A stretch of 6,157 nt of DNA from an uncultured Nocardioides sp. (lineage in GTDB: Bacteria; Actinomycetota; Actinomycetes; Propionibacteriales; Nocardioidaceae). Numbering within the stretch: position 1 is the stretch's first letter; each line of letters begins with the position of its first letter. Below the pieces are notes generated by a model. It was not told where the DNA came from, ran no database searches, and worked only from the letters and a program-made list of their open reading frames with translations. This document shows, one piece after another, positions 5,211-6,157 of this stretch. Made by a program: the position numbers and the translations under genes. The DNA lies in contig NZ_CAMPGZ010000223.1 of the NCBI RefSeq assembly GCF_946885725.1, forward strand, positions 1 to 6,157. The letters are read 5' to 3'.

Positions 5211-6157
5211 GTGACGACCCGAGCCGTGGCCATCGCCTGCACGCTCGCGGTGGTGTTGCTGGCGGGGTTCTTCGCCTGGCGCGTGTTCCAGCCCGAGACA
5301 CGCTACGAGGAGGCGCTCGGCACCCTGCCGGCCTCGACGCTGCGGGCGACGTACACCGACTGGGCGGCCGTCCGCGACGCCGCCGACGGCGACGGCCTCG
5401 ACGCCGGCTCCTCCGACGCCGACGTGCGCGCGTTCCTCGACCGTGCTTTCGACCGCGACCTCGTCTCCACGTCCGCGCTGGCGGACAGTGCCACCGCCAT
5501 GCGCGAGAGGTACGGCGTATCGCCGCTCGACGCGGAGTGGGAGGCGTTCGGGCAGGACGAGTCCGGGCAGGTCGCCGTTCTCAAGATGCCCGACGACGTC
5601 GACGTGTCCGGCGTCGAGCAGAAGCTGCGCTCGCTGGGATACCAGGCGCCCGGCGGCGGCATCGGCTCCGGCGGCACCTGGCAGGGCTCGGCCGACCTCG
5701 TCGCGTCCATCGACGGCGGGCTCACCCCGGTGTTCCAGAACGCGGCCGTGCTGCCCGACGACCAGCTGCTCGTGCTCTCCGACCGCGCCGACGCCGTCAG
5801 CGAGGCCGTGGAGGTCGTGCACGGCGACGCCCCGGACCTCGACGAGCCCGACCTCGCACGCGTCGCCGGCGAACCGGTCACCGCGGTGCTGTGGGCCTCC
5901 GACTTCGCCTGCGACGCGCTGTCGATGGCCAACGCCGACCAGGAGGACCAGCGCGTCGCCGAGCGGCTCGTCCAGCAGGCCGGCGGAGTCAGCCCGCTGA
6001 CCGGCCTCGTCGTCGCGCAGCAGGCCGACCGCACGATCCACGTCGGCATGGAGCTCGAGACCGAGGACCAGGCGGAGCAGAACCTGCAGCCGCGCGTCGA
6101 CCTCGCGGCCGGGGAGGCGCCGGGCCAGGGCGGCACGTTCCCGGACCGGTTCACGGT
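5211..6157 (+). CDS. Membrane-anchored or secreted protein of unknown function (3' partial)
   Basis: The frame is open from a GTG at 5211 to the window edge without a stop: 315 complete codons, strongly GC-rich at the third position, so I regard it as a real truncated gene. The N-terminus has R4 and a hydrophobic stretch at 5-24 followed by WRVF, which fits a signal anchor or uncleaved signal peptide; there is no lipobox. The remainder is acidic, soluble and low in cysteine (only C234 outside the hydrophobic stretch). It has a glycine-rich patch (148-155) and the segments TYTDWAAVR (47-55) and VLPDDQLLVLSDR (180-192). The overall look resembles uncharacterised actinobacterial exported proteins, but I cannot name the family or function. 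No Shine-Dalgarno precedes the start, and TAGTCT seven bases upstream suggests leaderless transcription. Confidence 0.85.
   Translation, partial: MTTRAVAIACTLAVVLLAGFFAWRVFQPETRYEEALGTLPASTLRATYTDWAAVRDAADGDGLDAGSSDADVRAFLDRAFDRDLVSTSALADSATAMRERYGVSPLDAEWEAFGQDESGQVAVLKMPDDVDVSGVEQKLRSLGYQAPGGGIGSGGTWQGSADLVASIDGGLTPVFQNAAVLPDDQLLVLSDRADAVSEAVEVVHGDAPDLDEPDLARVAGEPVTAVLWASDFACDALSMANADQEDQRVAERLVQQAGGVSPLTGLVVAQQADRTIHVGMELETEDQAEQNLQPRVDLAAGEAPGQGGTFPDRFT

Noticed and set aside
5193..6041. Minus-strand extension of the mutT1 frame beyond its GTG start
   Set aside because: The frame stays open by GC bias, but the Nudix homology starts just after 5192. The extension would overlap the plus-strand gene completely and resembles no Nudix N-terminus.

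Overview
The window is high-GC DNA with strongly GC-biased third codon positions, frequent GTG starts and an 11-base-phased GTTCACC PHO box. It also has an actinobacterial MutT1-type Nudix/histidine-phosphatase fusion. Together these point to an actinomycete, most likely Nocardioides or another member of the Propionibacteriales. The genus is an inference; the phylum-level call is much firmer.

Layout, left to right. Positions 1-418 hold no convincing gene. They carry two imperfect hairpins (13-50, 157-184), a perfect DnaA-box-like 9-mer (100-108), and an array of roughly 32-33 bp direct repeats (199-370). The last repeat copy pairs with an inverted copy to form a 25-position stem (346-409) just beyond the pstB stop. 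Positions 419-4220 on the minus strand are a complete high-affinity phosphate transporter operon, transcribed pstS, pstC, pstA, pstB. The pstS-pstC gap is 2 bp, pstC and pstA overlap as ATGA, and the pstA-pstB gap is 18 bp with a good ribosome binding site. No phoU follows. The 108-bp gap before pstS (4221-4328) contains the PHO box and a weak -10 candidate. Upstream of that, still on the minus strand, is a two-domain MutT1-like enzyme (4329-5192). Only 18 bp separate its GTG start from the GTG start of a plus-strand gene of unknown function (5211 to the window end, 3' truncated). That gene encodes an N-terminally anchored or secreted protein.

How the parts work together. PstS, a lipoprotein, captures phosphate outside the membrane; PstC and PstA form the channel; PstB supplies ATP hydrolysis. 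The PHO box implies induction by the PhoR-PhoP system when phosphate is scarce. The MutT1-like protein is expected to hydrolyse oxidised nucleotides or dinucleoside polyphosphates and may process the phosphorylated products. Its position upstream of pstS allows read-through into the operon, but its own promoter seems to be a compact bidirectional element shared with the unknown gene. The most notable signals are that putative leaderless divergent promoter with overlapping -10 elements, the phased PHO box, and the hairpin and repeat cluster after pstB.
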